From Candidimonas sp. SYP-B2681 (GTDB lineage: Bacteria; Pseudomonadota; Gammaproteobacteria; Burkholderiales; Burkholderiaceae_B): 64,000 nucleotides of DNA. The position numbers and the translations under genes were made by a program. Location: assembly GCF_003971065.1 (NCBI RefSeq), contig NZ_RYDV01000004.1:248001-312000 (forward strand), in the 5' to 3' direction. Positions within the stretch are counted from its first letter, which is position 1; the number at the start of each line of letters is the position of its first letter. Shown here in pieces: positions 55,626 to 64,000 of this stretch. Under the pieces are notes generated by a model. That model did not search any database. It saw only the letters and a list, made by a program, of their open reading frames with translations, and was not told the DNA's origin.

Positions 55626-56750
55626 CTACCGGTGCGTAAAGGCGTTGGTGCTGCGCATGCTTTCGGCCAGCTGCCACGGCATGGCGTCTCCCCGGTCGGC
55701 GCATGCGGTCAAGGCTTCCAGCGCCGGCGCGATATCTAGCTGTTGCGATTGCAACCACGCGTCGTCGTAGTAGGTTCCCATATAGCGCTCTCCACTATCG
55801 CACAAGATGGTGACAATCGACCCCGTCTGGCCTGCCTCATGCATTTGTCGGGCTAAATGCAGGACAGCGATAAAGTTGGTGCCAGTCGAGCCTCCACTGC
55901 GCCGCCCCAGGCTGTTGTGCAAATATCGCAGGGCCGCAAGTGAAGCAAGATCGGGCACCTTCACCATGCAGTCGATCACGCTGGGAATGAACGATTTTTC
56001 AACGCGCGGGCGCCCGATGCCTTCGATGCGCGAGCCTTGCTCGTGGGATAGGTTGACATCGCCCGATGCATAAGCATCAAAGAATACCGAGTTCTCGGGA
56101 TCCGCCACGCAAACGCGGGTATCGTAGCCGCGGTAGCGTATATATCGACCTATCGTGGCGGTCGTTCCGCCCGTTCCACAGCTGCAGACCACCCATGCCG
56201 GTATGGGGTGCTGCTCTTGCCGCATCTGATTAAAAATCGATTCGGCGATGTTGTTATTGCTGCGCCAATCGGTCGCCCGTTCCGCATAGGTGAACTGGTC
56301 CATGTAATGGCCGCCCAGCTCACGTGCAAGTCGCTCGGACTCACCGTAAATTTCGTGCGACTTATCGACCAAATGGCAGTGTCCGCCATAGAACTCGATT
56401 GCGGCAATCTTTTCGACCGAGGTGCTACGCGGTATGACGGCCACAAAAGGCAGGCCTATAAGGCGGGCAAAATAGGCCTCGGACACCGCAGTCGAACCGG
56501 ATGACGCCTCGATCACAGTACTGTGCTCGTTCAGCCAACCATTGCACAGCGCATACAGGAATAGCGAACGAGCCAGCCGATGCTTCAGGCTACCGGTGGG
56601 ATGGCTGGATTCGTCCTTCAAATACAGCTGAACCCCCGGATAGGCCGGTAGAGGCACGGGAATCAGGTGGGTATCGGCCGAACGATTGAAATCGGCTTCT
56701 ATCTTCGATACGGCTTGCTGGACCCACTTCTGCTGTGTCATCGTTTCCAT
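55626..56750 (-). CDS. PLP-dependent cysteine synthase-family lyase (Cds1-like)
   Basis: 374-residue fold-type II PLP enzyme. Motifs: [18 protein letters not shown] with the Schiff-base Lys, [18 protein letters not shown] as the substrate loop, and [19 protein letters not shown] as the phosphate-binding glycine loop. The insert and C-terminal extension with [19 protein letters not shown] fit the group that includes the L-cysteine desulfhydrase Cds1 rather than CysK. Start ATG 56750 or 56741 (METM/MTQQ); no strong ribosome-binding site separates them. It lies 64 bases downstream of the ThDP enzyme on the same strand, so it probably shares its transcript. Confidence 0.83.
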   Translation of the reverse strand: METMTQQKWVQQAVSKIEADFNRSADTHLIPVPLPAYPGVQLYLKDESSHPTGSLKHRLARSLFLYALCNGWLNEHSTVIEASSGSTAVSEAYFARLIGLPFVAVIPRSTSVEKIAAIEFYGGHCHLVDKSHEIYGESERLARELGGHYMDQFTYAERATDWRSNNNIAESIFNQMRQEQHPIPAWVVCSCGTGGTTATIGRYIRYRGYDTRVCVADPENSVFFDAYASGDVNLSHEQGSRIEGIGRPRVEKSFIPSVIDCMVKVPDLASLAALRYLHNSLGRRSGGSTGTNFIAVLHLARQMHEAGQTGSIVTILCDSGERYMGTYYDDAWLQSQQLDIAPALEALTACADRGDAMPWQLAESMRSTNAFTHR

Positions 56751-56814
56751 GTCCAAAAAATGTCGAGGCAGTACCAATTATTGCCGATTAGACGGCTCAC
56801 GACATTGCCCCTGC

Positions 56815-58512
56815 TTATCCCATCCATTGACTGACCGGCACGGCCGTATCCTGAAGTTCTTGGGAAATTACATCGACAAGCGCCGGACCGTCGTGAGCCA
56901 GCGCCGCCTTGATGGCGGTATCGACATCGGCAGGATCAGAAACGGTCCAGGATTTGACGCCGAACGCCTCTGCCACTTTGGCATGGTCGGTGCGGCTGAA
57001 GTCGACCGAAAAATAGCGCTGCTCGTAGCCTTCTTGCTGACTCGCTTTAATCCAGCCGAAGACGCTGTTCGAAAAAACAATCATTTTCAATGGAATATTG
57101 CGGCGTACCAGCGTTTCGAGTTCACCGCAGGTGAAGCCGAAACTTCCATCGCCCATTACGGAAACGACCACTGCGTCGGGCCGGCCGAACGAGGCGCCGA
57201 TACCTGCGGACAGCGAGAAACCCAGCGCGCCGTGAGCACGATTGGTAATAAAGTGGCGGCCAGGCCTGCTGGAATTAAAGTATGCAGAGAAATAAGGACA
57301 CGGCGTTCCGGGATCGGCCACCACCACGGCATGATCCGGCAACAAGCGGTTCAGGGCATCCAGCACGCGCTCCGGTTTAATCGGGGTAGTCAGCTCGGAT
57401 GCCAGCGCCAATAGTGCCTTTTGCTTGGCGCTACGCGCTGTGTGCGTAATGGCCCGTCCGTCGGCCACCGCTGACGGACGCTGGTCAATGCGATCCGACA
57501 CGGCTTGATTGAGCAGTGTCAGGGCCAGCAAGGCATCGCCGACCATGGCAACATCGGTCTTATAGTTCGTGCCGATCACCATAGGATCCGCGTCAATATG
57601 CAAGATAGGGATGTCGCGTGATGGAAAGCGCCAGTGTTCGGTTGTCGTGGACCCTGCGCGGCATCCGATAAACAATACCAGGTCGGCCCCCGCGACAACG
57701 GCACGCGTTGCGTCCGTTCCGCCATTGGCCCCGATTACGCCCGCATTCAAAGGGTGGGTATCGGCGAGGCTGCCTTTGCCGCTGATCGTGGTGCAGACCG
57801 GCGCATTCAAACTGGTCGCCAAAACATCAAGCGCTTCGCAGGCGCCCGATAACACGACGCCGCCGCCACACACAATAACTGGCGCTTTCGAGGCGACCAG
57901 CTTGGCGGCCGCCTTCTCGATATCGTCGCCATTCGGAGCGCTGCGCATTGCCGGGAAGGTATCGTGGCCTTCTTGCGCCCATACGGATGCAGCGTCGATC
58001 TGCTGCTTCTGTACATCGTAAGGCAGGCATATGTGCGCAGCGCCCGGCTTGCCAGTGGTCATTGCACGGAAGGCGCCACGCACGGCATCAGGGATTTCTT
58101 CAACACGATTGACCGTGGTATTCCACTTGGTCAGCGGACGATATAACGCTTGCTGGTCCAGTTCCGTCAAAGGAAATTTGCCGCGTGAAGTCACGGACAC
58201 GTCTGTCGTAATCCCCAGAACGGCGATTGACGATTCGTTGGCTTCGACAAGGCCGGGTAACAAATAGGTGGCGCCGCCACCGCTGGGGCCTTCGCAGACG
58301 CCCACTTTGTTCGTGACGCGCGCATAGGCGTCTGCCATATAACCAGCGCTGCGCTCGTCGCGAGCGAGTATATGATCGATGCCATGATCCAGACGCGCCA
58401 ACGCATCGTAAAACGGCAAACTGGTATCGCCACACAGGCCAAAAATATGCTTTACGCCATTTAATTGCAGCATGCGGACTAACGCATCCGCGCCATTTAT
58501 TTTGCTCATCAC
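56815..58512 (-). CDS. Thiamine-diphosphate-dependent enzyme (acetolactate synthase-like)
   Basis: 565-residue ThDP enzyme with the three usual domains. The N-terminal Pyr domain has FGLCGDTSLPFYDAL and the catalytic Glu in RDERSAGYMADAYARV. The central domain carries SKAPVIVCGGGVVLSGA. The PP domain has GDGSFGFTCGELETLVRRN with Asn in IVFSNSVFGW. It differs clearly from the IlvB-like protein at 31815 (GLCGD for GYPGG), so a decarboxylase or carboligase with a catabolic substrate is more likely than branched-chain synthesis. The substrate is not known. It is divergent from a GntR gene with palindromic sites between them. Confidence 0.85.
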   Translation of the reverse strand: MMSKINGADALVRMLQLNGVKHIFGLCGDTSLPFYDALARLDHGIDHILARDERSAGYMADAYARVTNKVGVCEGPSGGGATYLLPGLVEANESSIAVLGITTDVSVTSRGKFPLTELDQQALYRPLTKWNTTVNRVEEIPDAVRGAFRAMTTGKPGAAHICLPYDVQKQQIDAASVWAQEGHDTFPAMRSAPNGDDIEKAAAKLVASKAPVIVCGGGVVLSGACEALDVLATSLNAPVCTTISGKGSLADTHPLNAGVIGANGGTDATRAVVAGADLVLFIGCRAGSTTTEHWRFPSRDIPILHIDADPMVIGTNYKTDVAMVGDALLALTLLNQAVSDRIDQRPSAVADGRAITHTARSAKQKALLALASELTTPIKPERVLDALNRLLPDHAVVVADPGTPCPYFSAYFNSSRPGRHFITNRAHGALGFSLSAGIGASFGRPDAVVVSVMGDGSFGFTCGELETLVRRNIPLKMIVFSNSVFGWIKASQQEGYEQRYFSVDFSRTDHAKVAEAFGVKSWTVSDPADVDTAIKAALAHDGPALVDVISQELQDTAVPVSQWMG

Positions 58513-58618
58513 ATCTCCTTTGGGGGCAAACTGACAGACTCGTCATTGACCATGACATTGATTTAGTCAGCTTGCGATTCGCGTGCGCCACGCTTATCCG
58601 CTGACCGGCGAATTTATT

Positions 58619-58642
58619 TAAGTATACATAACTATATACTTA
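58619..58642. promoter_or_regulatory. Palindromic operator, ThDP enzyme/gntR intergenic region
   Basis: Inverted repeat TAAGTATA-N8-TATACTTA between the divergent ThDP gene and the GntR gene, about 110 bases before the former. It shares the GTATAC core with sites at 58743, 60312 and 63355. Probably bound by one of the two neighbouring FCD-type GntR regulators. Confidence 0.6.
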
Positions 58643-58725
58643 GAAAACCCGCCATATGCTGCGCGTCTGATTTCAGCCTGCGGAGCCCCAGCGTGAATTG
58701 ACGCCGGCCGCAAAATGGCGTTTCA

Positions 58726-58749
58726 TTAAGTATGTTTTTAGGTATACAG
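58726..58749. promoter_or_regulatory. Second GTATAC-type site before gntR
   Basis: TTAAGTAT at 58726-58733 followed by GGTATACAG at 58741-58749, ending 8 bases before the GntR start; suits autorepression. Confidence 0.5.
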
Positions 58750-58757
58750 AAAGATAA

Positions 58758-59450
58758 ATGTCGAGTTCCAAATCAACCAAGCCGGATGCCAAGCCAAGTC
58801 AACGCGGCCGGGGCGCCGATGTGTTCACCGCGCTACGAAACATGGCGATCTCTTATCAGATGAAGCCCGGCGAGCGCCTGAATGAACTGGAACTTGCAGC
58901 GCAGTTCGGCGTCAGCCGCACGCCCGTACGAGAGGCACTGACGCGGCTCGCCAGCGAAGGCCTGCTGATGGAATCCACCCGAGGCTACGTACGCAAGCCG
59001 CTGGATATCCAGGAAATGGCCGATTTGTACGAGGCCCGCATGGCAATTGAACGCGAATGCCTACGACTGGCCTTCGAACGAGCGTCGGAACAGCAGCTTC
59101 AGGATATTTCCGAATTTCTAACAGCCAGCATGGCCACTCCGGCGACCGCCTCGAGCGAGAAACTGGTCGAACTGGATGAAGGATTCCATTTGCGAATTGC
59201 CGACATGGCGCGCAATGCAGAACTCAAGCGCATGTTGATCAGCCTGAATGAAAGACTGCGCTTCATCCGCTGGATCGACATGGAAAATGTGGGTCGGGAA
59301 TCCACGCAACAAGAGCATTCGCAGATCGTTGACGCGCTGATAAAGCGAGATCAGGAAAGCGCACAAGCCGTTTTGACTCAGCATATTGGCAGCAGGCGCG
59401 AGCGTATCGTTGCCTCGATCACCCAAGGCCTGGCTCGCATCTACTTATGA
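58758..59450 (+). CDS. GntR-family (FCD) transcriptional regulator
   Basis: 230-residue regulator. The winged helix (about 22-85) contains MKPGERLNELELAAQFGVSR and TPVREALTRLASEGLL. The FCD domain (about 95-215) contains ADLYEARMAIERECLRLAF, DEGFHLRIADMARNAELKRM and QQEHSQIVDALIKRD, giving the Asp/His set that usually binds a metal and carboxylate ligand. It is divergent from the ThDP gene, with GTATAC-type palindromes in between, so it likely controls that transcript. Its ligand is probably an organic acid, by family analogy. Confidence 0.92.
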   Translation: MSSSKSTKPDAKPSQRGRGADVFTALRNMAISYQMKPGERLNELELAAQFGVSRTPVREALTRLASEGLLMESTRGYVRKPLDIQEMADLYEARMAIERECLRLAFERASEQQLQDISEFLTASMATPATASSEKLVELDEGFHLRIADMARNAELKRMLISLNERLRFIRWIDMENVGRESTQQEHSQIVDALIKRDQESAQAVLTQHIGSRRERIVASITQGLARIYL

Positions 59451-59478
59451 TGCAGTCTGCACAGGCCCCTAGGCAGCG

Positions 59479-60204
59479 TCAAAGATTTTCCGCAACGCCA
59501 GGTATAGGAGCAGCCTGGTCCTGAGCCGCAGGTACCCCAGGTGCATTAAAGATGCTGTCTAAGCGGATCCGATAGGCCGAAATAATATGTGCGCGAGCCG
59601 CCAATTCGGCCGCTTCCGGGTCGCGCCGGGACAACGCATCGACGATTGCCTGGTGCTCGGCGCGAGAACTCTCGGCGCGTCCGGGGGCGGCCAAGGTAGT
59701 CCGACCCAACAGCATCATCGATTCTTGCAACGAATTCAGGGTCTTCAATAAATAACGGTTATGGGCGCAGCGATAAAGCGTGCCGTGAAATAGCCGGTTG
59801 TTCGCCGCCAGGTCTTCGGGCTTGGTCAGCAGCGCATCGCGCTGATTGATCTCATTCAAAAAATCGATTTCAACATCCGACGCATGGCGCGCCGCCAGTC
59901 TGGCGGCCGTACCTTCAAGCACCTCGCGCATCGTGTAGAGCTCGCTGGTCATGGAATAGTCAAGCTCGGTCACCACCAGCCCGCGTGCTGAATCGTTCAC
60001 AGCCAGGCCTTCGACCTGCAATCTGCTCAGCGCTTCACGTATGGGTGTTCGGCTCAGACCCATGGTTTCCGCCAGTTCAATTTCGCGCAAACGCGTGCCG
60101 GGCGCCAATCGTCCGGCCTCGATTCCATCGACAATGAATTGATAAGCCTGATCGCTGCGCGATACGCCTCGAAGGACTTGGGCTTCAGTGGTACCTGATG
60201 TCAT
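59479..60204 (-). CDS. GntR-family (FCD) transcriptional regulator
   Basis: 241-residue regulator, divergent from the tcuA-like gene. The winged helix is at about 13-75 (QAYQFIVDGIEAGRLAPGTRL, LSRTPIREALSRLQVEGLA). The FCD domain follows (SELYTMREVLEGTAARLAA, NNRLFHGTLYRCAHNRYL, SRAEHQAIVDALSRRD). Start ATG 60204 (MTSGTT) is chosen over 60261. It converges with the first GntR gene and presumably regulates tcuAB through the GTATAC site at 60312-60327. Confidence 0.9.
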   Translation of the reverse strand: MTSGTTEAQVLRGVSRSDQAYQFIVDGIEAGRLAPGTRLREIELAETMGLSRTPIREALSRLQVEGLAVNDSARGLVVTELDYSMTSELYTMREVLEGTAARLAARHASDVEIDFLNEINQRDALLTKPEDLAANNRLFHGTLYRCAHNRYLLKTLNSLQESMMLLGRTTLAAPGRAESSRAEHQAIVDALSRRDPEAAELAARAHIISAYRIRLDSIFNAPGVPAAQDQAAPIPGVAENL

Positions 60205-60311
60205 GTGTGTTGCTGGCCTAAAGAAAAGATATAGGGCGAAGCACCAAATGTAGCGCTTCACTATGGCCAGTATCCTCGATTAATCATTTTAACGCAGGAT
60301 GAAATGCGATG

Positions 60312-60327
60312 GTATACTTTTGTATAC
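60312..60327. promoter_or_regulatory. GTATAC-TTTT-GTATAC operator before tcuA
   Basis: Two GTATAC half-sites separated by four T, about 50 bases before the tcuA start and in the control region shared with the divergent GntR gene. The same core occurs upstream of the other genes of this island. Confidence 0.6.
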
Positions 60328-60377
60328 AGCAGCATTCATAAGCCCTTCCGGGCGTGTTGAAGAGAAAAGGAGCAAAC

Positions 60378-61814
60378 GTGGGGCAAGGTTCTCCGGTGTA
60401 CGACGTACTGGTAATTGGCGGCGGCAATGCCGCTTTATGCGCCGCGTTGACGGCAAAAGAAGCAGGTGCAAGCGTATTGATGCTGGAATCCGCGCCACCC
60501 GAGTGGCGAGGGGGAAACTCCTCTCACACGCGAAATTTGCGCTGCATGCATGATGCACCTCAAGATGTCTTGGTAGACGCCTATTCCGAAGAAGAATATT
60601 GGCAAGATCTGCTTAAGGTCACGGGCGGCATCACAAACGAAAAGCTGGCGCGCATGGTGATACGCGCAACATCGTCCTGTCGCGACTGGATGCGCAAGCA
60701 CGGTGTCAATTTCCAAAATCCCTTATCAGGCACGCTACATGTCGCCAGAACGAATGCGTTCTTCATGGGCGGCGGAAAGGCGCTGGTCAACGCTTACTAT
60801 CGCAGCGCCCAACAGCTCGGTGTCGAGATCCGCTATAACGCACCTGTGGACTCCATTGAACTGGTCGACGGCAAATTTGTCGCTGCCCGCATCGGTGGCG
60901 AGCGCATCGAGGCTCGCGCCTGCGTCATGGCCGCCGGCGGCTTCGAATCGAATCGCGAATGGTTGCGCGAGGCTTGGGGCCAGAACGAGCGCGGTGAATG
61001 GCCCGCCGACAACTTCCTGATACGCGGTACTAAATTCAATCGTGGCGTGCTTCTGCGCCATATGATCGATGCCGGTGCCGACGTAATCGGCGACCCTTCG
61101 CAGTCGCACTGCGTAGCGATCGACGCTCGCGCACCTTTATACGACGGCGGCATCTGTACTCGAATCGATTGCGTATCGCTCGGCATTGTCGTCAATAACA
61201 CGGCCGAACGTTTCTATGACGAAGGCGAAGATTTCTGGCCGAAACGATACGCGATATGGGGCCGTTTAGTGGCGCATCAGCCAAACCAGATCGCCTATTC
61301 CATTATCGATGCCAAATCGGTGGGCAATTTCATGCCGCCAGTGTTTCCCGGGACGCAAGCCAATTCGCTGTCCGAACTGGCGTCCAAACTAGGTCTGGAC
61401 GTCGATACCTTTACCCGCACGGTGAGCGAATATAACGCTGCCTGCCGCGTCGGGTCGTTTGATCACACCGTGCTGGACGATTGCCATACCGAAGGCCTTG
61501 ATGTGCCCAAGACACACTGGGCCCGTCCGCTGGATACCGCGCCCTATTACGGCTATGCGCTACGACCCGGCATCACGTTTACGTATCTGGGCTTGAAGGT
61601 CAACGAAGATGCGGCGGTACATTTCGACGGCGAGCCTAGCGAGAACCTGTTTGTGGCAGGGGAAATGATGGCCGGCAACGTGCTCGGCCAGGGCTACACC
61701 GCGGGTGTAGGGATGTCTATTGGAACCGTGTTTGGGCGTATCGCCGGCGATCGCGCCGCGGCGGCTGCCAAACAGCACAACATGCTTAAAGGAGGCAAGC
61801 GGGATGTCGCTTGA
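60378..61814 (+). CDS. tcuA: FAD-dependent tricarballylate dehydrogenase-like flavoprotein
   Basis: 478-residue flavoprotein of the fumarate-reductase/succinate-dehydrogenase group. The FAD-binding start is [23 protein letters not shown], followed by [26 protein letters not shown] and the C-terminal [22 protein letters not shown]. This matches TcuA, which oxidises tricarballylate to cis-aconitate. Start GTG 60378 is chosen because AAAGGAG ends 6 bases before it. The next gene overlaps by 11 bases and is TcuB-like, which supports the name. Substrate assignment is by family and pairing; other tricarboxylates or related acids are possible. Confidence 0.85.
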   Translation: MGQGSPVYDVLVIGGGNAALCAALTAKEAGASVLMLESAPPEWRGGNSSHTRNLRCMHDAPQDVLVDAYSEEEYWQDLLKVTGGITNEKLARMVIRATSSCRDWMRKHGVNFQNPLSGTLHVARTNAFFMGGGKALVNAYYRSAQQLGVEIRYNAPVDSIELVDGKFVAARIGGERIEARACVMAAGGFESNREWLREAWGQNERGEWPADNFLIRGTKFNRGVLLRHMIDAGADVIGDPSQSHCVAIDARAPLYDGGICTRIDCVSLGIVVNNTAERFYDEGEDFWPKRYAIWGRLVAHQPNQIAYSIIDAKSVGNFMPPVFPGTQANSLSELASKLGLDVDTFTRTVSEYNAACRVGSFDHTVLDDCHTEGLDVPKTHWARPLDTAPYYGYALRPGITFTYLGLKVNEDAAVHFDGEPSENLFVAGEMMAGNVLGQGYTAGVGMSIGTVFGRIAGDRAAAAAKQHNMLKGGKRDVA

Positions 61815-63027
61815 TAAATTAATGAGCGAAGCCAAATCCTTGGCTTCTGGTCACATAACAGAATCCGCCGAGCTCGTGATGGGTGACGGCGCTGCTTGCG
61901 GTGGCGTATCGCCCGCGCTGGCGTTGCTCTCGGCCGATGAAGCCGAAGCGGCGCGCATCTTGCAGATCTGCAACGCTTGTCGCTATTGTGAAGGATTCTG
62001 TGCCGTATTCCCGGCGATGACGCGGCGTCTGGAATTCGGCAAGGCCGACATCAACTATATGGCGAACTTGTGCCACAACTGTGGCGATTGTCTGCATGCC
62101 TGTCAGTATGCCGCGCCACACGAATTTAATGTCAACGTTCCCAAAGTCATGGCGAAAGTGCGTGTACAAACTTACACCGACTACGCATGGCCGCCCACCT
62201 TGGGCGCGCTATACAAGCGTAACGGCTTGGCCGTATCCCTCGCGATGGCAGCCGCAATCGCCCTCTTCTTGATTCTCGCCGTCGCCATGACGGGCAGCTT
62301 GCTGCACGAGCCGCTCGCGGGCGATTTCTATGCAATCTTTCCGCACAATATGCTGGTGCTTATGTTTGGCGCCGTCTTCGGATTTTCCGTCCTTGCGCTG
62401 GGAATCGGTGTTTCCGGCTTCTGGCGGCAGGTCTCGCCCGGAAAGGCATCGGGCCCAGCCGTCATAGAAACGACAAAAGACGTCCTGCGGCTGCGGTACC
62501 TGGATGGCGGTCATGGAAAGGGCTGCAATAACGAAGATGATGCCTTCACCCTGTGGCGGCGCCGGTTTCATCACTTCACGTTCTACGGATTCATGTTGTG
62601 CTTCGCTGCGACCAGCGTGGCAACGCTTTATCACTATCTGCTGGGATTGCCGGCGCCCTATGCCTGGACCAGCTTGCCGGTGATTCTGGGGACTCTGGGT
62701 GGGATCGGCCTACTGATAGGCCCGGCGGGCTTATTGTGGTTGAACTTCACTCGTCATCCCGAACATGGTGATGACGCGCAAAAGCCCATGGACCGAGGCT
62801 TTATCGTCCTGCTTTTCCTGATCAGCCTAACGGGTCTGGCACTACTCGTTCTACGCGATACCCGCTATATGGGTCTGCTTCTGGCGCTTCATCTTGGTGT
62901 GGTGATGGCCCTGTTCCTGACCATGCCCTACGGAAAATTTGCCCACGGCATATATCGCAGCGCCGCCTTGCTTAAATGGGCAATCGAAAAGCGGCAACCC
63001 CTAAAGGTGAAGTTGGGTTCCGACTAA
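61804..63027 (+). CDS. tcuB: TcuB-like membrane iron-sulfur electron carrier
   Basis: 407-residue protein that reoxidises the TcuA flavin and passes electrons to the membrane. Two 4Fe-4S motifs lie in the first third ([15 protein letters not shown] and [19 protein letters not shown]). About six transmembrane helices follow (near 140-160, 175-200, 255-280, 290-315, 335-355, 360-385), with histidines that could hold haem. Start ATG 61804 is inside the end of tcuA (11-base overlap), so translation is coupled. The usual transporter tcuC does not follow; a terminator does. Confidence 0.88.
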   Translation: MSLDKLMSEAKSLASGHITESAELVMGDGAACGGVSPALALLSADEAEAARILQICNACRYCEGFCAVFPAMTRRLEFGKADINYMANLCHNCGDCLHACQYAAPHEFNVNVPKVMAKVRVQTYTDYAWPPTLGALYKRNGLAVSLAMAAAIALFLILAVAMTGSLLHEPLAGDFYAIFPHNMLVLMFGAVFGFSVLALGIGVSGFWRQVSPGKASGPAVIETTKDVLRLRYLDGGHGKGCNNEDDAFTLWRRRFHHFTFYGFMLCFAATSVATLYHYLLGLPAPYAWTSLPVILGTLGGIGLLIGPAGLLWLNFTRHPEHGDDAQKPMDRGFIVLLFLISLTGLALLVLRDTRYMGLLLALHLGVVMALFLTMPYGKFAHGIYRSAALLKWAIEKRQPLKVKLGSD

Positions 63028-63067
63028 AAGCGTCAAGCTTTCAGTTCTAAAAATCCTCAAGCGTCTC

Positions 63068-63095
63068 GGAGCCAGCAATAGCTGGCTCCTTTTTT
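63068..63095 (+). terminator. Intrinsic terminator after tcuB
   Basis: 9-bp stem GGAGCCAGC-AATA-GCTGGCTCC followed by six T, 40 bases past the tcuB stop. Textbook rho-independent terminator, ending the tcuAB transcript. Confidence 0.93.
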
Positions 63096-63434
63096 ATGCA
63101 CGGCGGCGCAACCAGAGATATCCGATCTCAATGGTGCCGGCATGCAGCGCATGCACCCTTTCCCTTGTCCGCCACCCTCGCGCGACTTTCGACATTCGAA
63201 AGAACGGAACCCTACTTTACCCTCCGGCATCAAATGAAACGTTTCCATTTGCGTGTAAATTTAGGGATATATTGACGGGGGAGATATGCAACATTCCGTT
63301 GAACCACAACCGCAAAAAGTAAGCCTACGGGATTGCGGCTGGCAGAACAGCTAGGTATACTGCCACCTTTGGGCCTAAACGCCACTCTGAAGCCACCTCA
63401 GTTTACTCAAAGATTTATCGGAGCTATTTCTCGC
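63096..63434. promoter_or_regulatory. Aldehyde dehydrogenase control region
   Basis: A 339-base stretch without a large gene. It contains CTTTCGA-CAT-TCGAAAG (63186-63202), a near-perfect LacI-family-type operator TGAAACGTTTCC (63235-63246), a short frame with a strong ribosome-binding site (63286-63354) and GGTATACTG (63354-63362), the core shared with the other promoters of this island. The combination suggests multi-input control of the following gene. Confidence 0.45.
63286..63354 (+). CDS. Possible 22-residue leader peptide or gene remnant
   Basis: ATG preceded by a strong GGGGGAG site (63277-63283), encoding 22 residues (MQHSVEPQPQKV, then SLRDCGWQNS) before a stop. It matches no family I know. 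The strong initiation signal is the only reason to list it; it may be a leader peptide, the remnant of a lost gene, or chance. Confidence 0.25.
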   Translation: MQHSVEPQPQKVSLRDCGWQNS

Positions 63435-64000
63435 ATGACAAAAATAACGTTTCATAATGAATGGATGGCACCTGACGGGTGTCTGATCAATGGGGAATGG
63501 ATTCAATCATCCGAACAATTTGCGGTTCTTGATAAATTCTCTGGTGAAAAAGTGGCTGATGTGGCAGCAGCCGATCGAAAAATGGTTACCACGGCCGTTC
63601 AGATTGCGAAAGCTGCCGTAGACCGTGGAGCGCCCCCGCCCCATGAACGAGGGGTCGTGCTGCGCGAGGCCGGCCGTCTGCTTGAACAACACCGCGCTCG
63701 CTTCGTAGGGGCAATGGTCGCCGAAGCCGGATTCGTGACGTCAGATGCCAACGGAGAACTGGATCGCGCCATCATCACCTTGAATCTATCGGCCGAAGAA
63801 GCCACTCGCTTGACCGGCGACATCGTGCCCTTCGCCGCGAGTCCCGGAGCGCACAATCGGATTGGTTTCACGATGCGCTTTCCCATCGGCGTCGTGTGCG
63901 CGATAACGCCCTTTAACTCGCCTTTGAATACCGTTCTGCATAAAGTGGCACCCGCCTATGCGGCAGGTAACTCCGTCGTGCTCAAGCCCTCGGCCTACAC
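63435..64000 (+). CDS. Aldehyde dehydrogenase (3' partial)
   Basis: First ~188 residues of an NAD(P)-dependent aldehyde dehydrogenase; the gene runs off the window. Visible are the N-terminal INGEWIQSSEQFAVLDKFSGEKV, the helical KAAVDRGAPPPHERGVVLREAG, and the cofactor-binding region CAITPFNSPLNTVLHKVAPA and GNSVVLKPS, whose Lys binds the NAD(P) ribose. The catalytic Cys and Glu lie beyond the end. The pattern is nearer to lactaldehyde/phosphonoacetaldehyde-type enzymes than to succinate-semialdehyde dehydrogenase, but this is tentative. It follows tcuAB after a terminator and has its own control region. Confidence 0.88.
   Translation, partial: MTKITFHNEWMAPDGCLINGEWIQSSEQFAVLDKFSGEKVADVAAADRKMVTTAVQIAKAAVDRGAPPPHERGVVLREAGRLLEQHRARFVGAMVAEAGFVTSDANGELDRAIITLNLSAEEATRLTGDIVPFAASPGAHNRIGFTMRFPIGVVCAITPFNSPLNTVLHKVAPAYAAGNSVVLKPSAY

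Overview
The window is a 64 kb chromosomal segment of a GC-rich betaproteobacterium, most likely Burkholderiales, family Alcaligenaceae (Bordetella/Pusillimonas-like). I base this on gene content: a LiuR-controlled leucine-degradation operon with aceK inside it, DUF1840 and Smg (DUF494) proteins, gluQ next to topB with a histone-H1-like tail, and several TRAP and amino-acid ABC transporters. I saw no rRNA, tRNA, CRISPR array, phage gene or transposase.

Layout. Bases 1-1441 hold the end of a sugar ABC transporter. Bases 1438-6147 hold two small reverse-strand genes (one DUF1840) and a large secreted RHS/YD-repeat protein ending in a DUF2235 phospholipase-like domain. Bases 6322-12606 are housekeeping and metabolic genes: argS, a SPOR-domain protein, dsbA, metC, a LysE exporter and a metallo-beta-lactamase-fold hydrolase. 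Bases 12683-21261 are the liu cluster: liuR, liuA, aceK, a thiolase, liuB and liuD. Near-identical TTTACG-type palindromes lie before liuR and before liuA. Together the products take isovaleryl-CoA to 3-methylglutaconyl-CoA and thiolyse acetoacetyl-CoA, and AceK ties this acetyl-CoA supply to the glyoxylate shunt; malate synthase G lies at 41763.

Bases 21313-22312 and 28149-28744 are two non-coding composite repeat loci and are the most unusual part of the window. Each has a larger nested inverted-repeat element (217 and 226 bp) followed by a second element of exactly 221 bp, with short tandem repeats outside. Between the two 221-bp copies the outer arms differ at several positions, and both arms have changed so that pairing is kept. 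Between the two loci lie topB, gluQ, smg and a DSD1-type PLP enzyme.

Bases 28786-37250 carry two complete TRAP transporters arranged back to back around a solo acetolactate-synthase-like enzyme and a SET-domain protein. Bases 37276-55286 are mixed: nucleotide salvage (amn, deoxyribosyltransferase), an AEC carrier, a signal-less solute-binding protein, phhB, glcB, a GntR regulator, an ArgD-like aminotransferase, eamA, a MOSC protein, a cystine-type ABC pair without its ATPase, dinB with an SOS box, a YfcF-like GST, tag, a Cache-PAS-GGDEF cyclase and a TerC protein. Bases 55626-64000 look like a catabolic island: a ThDP enzyme with a PLP lyase, two FCD-type GntR regulators, tcuA/tcuB-like genes and the start of an aldehyde dehydrogenase. 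GTATAC-containing sites recur in its promoters.
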